Shown one piece after another: positions 5,525 to 6,522 of a DNA stretch of 6,522 bases. How positions within the stretch are numbered: position 1 is the stretch's first letter; every line of letters starts with the position of its first letter. The translations under genes and the position numbers were made by a program. The DNA comes from an uncultured Bacilli bacterium. GTDB lineage: Bacteria; Bacillota_I; Bacilli_A; RF39; UBA660. The notes under the pieces were generated by a model. The model was given only the letters and a program-made list of their open reading frames with translations. It was not told where the DNA came from and made no database searches. Location of the stretch: NCBI GenBank assembly GCA_944332375.1, contig CALVJU010000133.1:1-6522 (forward strand), given 5' to 3'.

Positions 5525-6120
5525 ATCAACATCGTTCATGGCAATTTACATAGTAAACTTTGCACCTTAGGTCAAGTAGGATTTCCCCTAAAACTACAAT
5601 CCGTTACCAAATTGCGGTTCCCCTTTAAAGTTTTAGATATACTGTCACCAAATATATGACTTGATTACCACTGAGTGTACACTGCAATCCTATGTAAAAA
5701 ACACCCTAGGAGATTTCCTCGACAACCCTTCTATTAGTAATTCTCTTTTGCAATCTCTGTTTCAAAAAGCAATCTATCTGTTTTGGTTGGCCATTCAAAA
5801 CAAAAGTGGTTCTTTTATCCCCAAACATCACGCAAGACAAGCTACACTACTCACAAGTTTCCCCGCATAGTAGGTTCATCCTAAGTCGTCATAAGTCCAT
5901 CAATGTTCTCATGTATAGGCTTATGACTTACTTAGGTCTCCACAGAAACATGGGTCGTGGTCGTATGCCATTACGATCGCCCAAATCTCCTACCATCCAG
6001 CACCCACCCCAAACTGGGCGTAAGAAGCAAGCACAAGATGTTTCACAGTTATGCTCTTTAACGGATTTTTAGCCCCGTCTTCCTAATAGAAGTAATTGAC
6101 TAGAATAATGCGCCATAACT
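5499..6120 (-). ncRNA. ole: OLE RNA (Ornate, Large, Extremophilic), about 620 nt
   Basis: This stretch has no plausible gene on either strand but has its own strong promoter, a terminator-like 3' hairpin and extensive complementarity. Helices seen on the minus-strand transcript are: a 5' closing helix (6114-6120 with 6047-6053); hairpins 6061-6064/6075-6078, 6001-6006/6015-6020 and 5951-5983; a long hairpin of 7 plus 8 bp (5880-5886/5930-5936 and 5888-5895/5920-5927); hairpins 5780-5785/5796-5801 and 5545-5549/5553-5557; and an 8-bp stem 5588-5595/5629-5636 enclosing a further hairpin. Longer-range pairs are 5823-5833/6031-6043 (7 plus 4 bp with a bulge) and 5707-5716/5983-5992 (10 bp). OLE RNA is about 610 nt, lies upstream of oapA and forms a membrane-bound ribonucleoprotein with OapA; length, orientation and neighbour all agree here. 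The assignment was not checked against a covariance model. Other large RNAs (GOLLD, ROOL) are less likely given the oapA-like neighbour. Confidence 0.85.
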
Positions 6121-6126
6121 GGTAGA

Positions 6127-6155
6127 ATTTTAACACAAAAACAAAACCTTGTCAA
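6127..6155 (-). promoter_or_regulatory. Sigma-A promoter of OLE RNA
   Basis: TTGACA (6150-6155, perfect) and TAAAAT (6127-6132, one mismatch) are separated by 17 bases. Transcription would begin at about 6119-6120, exactly where the 5' closing helix of the RNA begins. It is one of the two best promoters in the window and implies strong expression of the RNA independent of the upstream gene. Confidence 0.88.
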
Positions 6156-6193
6156 TCTACCATAGTCTATGCGAAAAAGAGAAAAAAAGTGAC

Positions 6194-6221
6194 AAAAAAA
6201 GAAAGCAGTTTCCTTACTTTC
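6194..6221 (-). terminator. Weak intrinsic terminator of the upstream gene
   Basis: On the minus strand GAAAG (6217-6221) and CTTTC (6201-6205) form a short stem around an 11-base interior, followed by seven T residues and more T-rich sequence. The stem starts in the last coding triplets and the TAA stop is in the loop. A weak stem but a good U-tract. Confidence 0.5.
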
Positions 6222-6522
6222 TCTTACAATACTGTGTTCTCATAGAAGAGATCAGTTCCCCTATTTGATCTTCTAATGGAATAGAATCATCGGAATGAAG
6301 TTCATAATCAAACTCCCAATCTTCCAATAAACGTGGTTTTCTTAGTTTCATCTGTTCGTATTCCGATTCCGGAAAAGGACTTAAATATTCCACAGAATCA
6401 CCAATTACCCCTGGAATTTGTTTCTCGTAATCCATCGTTCTAGAAAGAATTCGTTCTACATTCTTCGCATCCTCAGATTGAACACGAATTGTAATTAAAT
6501 AAAAATGAAGGATAGATGAAAA
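6214..6522 (-). CDS. C-terminal part of an unrecognised protein, 5' end outside the window
   Basis: The reading frame stays open from the window edge to the TAA at 6214, giving 102 visible residues. An internal ATG at 6435 has no ribosome binding site, and 29 further in-frame codons without a stop precede it, so the gene most likely begins beyond the window. The visible start, FYLITIRVQSEDAKNVERIL, looks like a strand-helix element of an alpha/beta domain. The rest is hydrophilic and acidic (SPFPESEYEQM, EDWEFDYELHSDDS), with a basic CKRK end. There is no membrane segment or known motif. I do not recognise a family. Terminator-like sequence follows the stop and OLE RNA has its own promoter, so a functional link to OLE is not implied. 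Confidence 0.7.
   Translation of the reverse strand, partial: FSSILHFYLITIRVQSEDAKNVERILSRTMDYEKQIPGVIGDSVEYLSPFPESEYEQMKLRKPRLLEDWEFDYELHSDDSIPLEDQIGELISSMRTQYCKRK

Noticed and set aside
5488..5532. Upstream ATG extending OapA by 15 residues
   Set aside because: It would start inside the OLE 3' end, upstream of the hairpin; the internal ATG has a GAGG at ideal spacing and yields the basic N-terminus expected for OapA.
5530..5567. Internal promoter for oapA: TTGACC followed after 17 bases by TATGTA in the 3' part of the OLE region
   Set aside because: The -35 is good but the -10 matches only 3 of 6, and the bases take part in a TTTAC/GTAAA hairpin of the RNA; too weak to annotate.
5661..6072. 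Plus-strand open frames at 5661-5870 and 5806-6072
   Set aside because: Their translations lack recognisable domain character, they have no ribosome binding sites, and they lie antisense to the structured RNA; the open frames are by-products of that sequence.
5499..6120. Alternative identities for the non-coding region: group II intron, tmRNA, RNase P, GOLLD, ROOL or HEARO RNA
   Set aside because: There is no tmRNA tag frame, no reverse transcriptase or HNH gene, no phage or tRNA context, and the downstream gene looks like oapA, which specifically accompanies OLE RNA.
1..6522. CRISPR arrays, insertion sequences, tRNA genes, prophage or integration sites
   Set aside because: No spaced direct repeats, transposase or integrase coding sequence, terminal inverted repeats or tRNA cloverleaf were seen on either strand.

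Overview
The window looks like chromosome from a low-GC Bacillota (Firmicutes) bacterium using the standard bacterial code: TGA and TAG serve as stops, TGG encodes Trp, ribosome binding sites are AGGGGG/GAGG-like, and promoters are sigma-A type. An Erysipelotrichia- or Clostridia-like gut anaerobe would fit, but the genus cannot be fixed from this piece. All supported genes lie on the minus strand, so the window is read from its right end to its left end.

Right end (6522 to about 6194): the C-terminal part of an unrecognised protein that runs off the window, closed by a weak intrinsic terminator. Then comes a gap of about 650 bases with no credible protein gene. It starts with a near-consensus promoter (TTGACA, 17 bases, TAAAAT), is dense in short- and long-range complementary segments, and ends in a hairpin followed by a U-rich tract. 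The transcript would be about 620 nt. Immediately downstream is a 200-residue protein with a very basic N-terminus and four predicted membrane segments. Size, architecture and partner gene together match OLE RNA (Ornate, Large, Extremophilic RNA) and its membrane partner OapA, and this is the most interesting feature of the window.

Middle (about 4900 to 1992): an intrinsic terminator at the end of oapA, then rsmE (16S rRNA U1498 methyltransferase), a single-pass membrane protein with a long charged cytoplasmic tail, another terminator-like hairpin, and mtaB (a tRNA t6A methylthiotransferase of the radical SAM family). The rsmE stop codon lies just upstream of the next start, so those two genes are tightly coupled.

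Left part (1951 to 36): two adjacent, translationally coupled glycosyltransferase-2-like genes, the second of which has lost the usual catalytic aspartates and may be a pseudoenzyme. Then comes a PerR-type peroxide-sensing repressor with all five regulatory metal ligands. Its promoter is near consensus, and a perfect 9-1-9 inverted repeat with Fur/PerR-box geometry sits over the expected transcription start, suggesting autoregulation.

The genes fall into functional themes rather than one pathway: RNA modification (rsmE, mtaB), cell envelope (glycosyltransferases, single-pass membrane protein), stress control (perR), and the OLE/OapA membrane ribonucleoprotein. Several intrinsic terminators overlap stop codons, showing a very compact layout. 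Family assignments come from reading motifs by eye; no database search was made.
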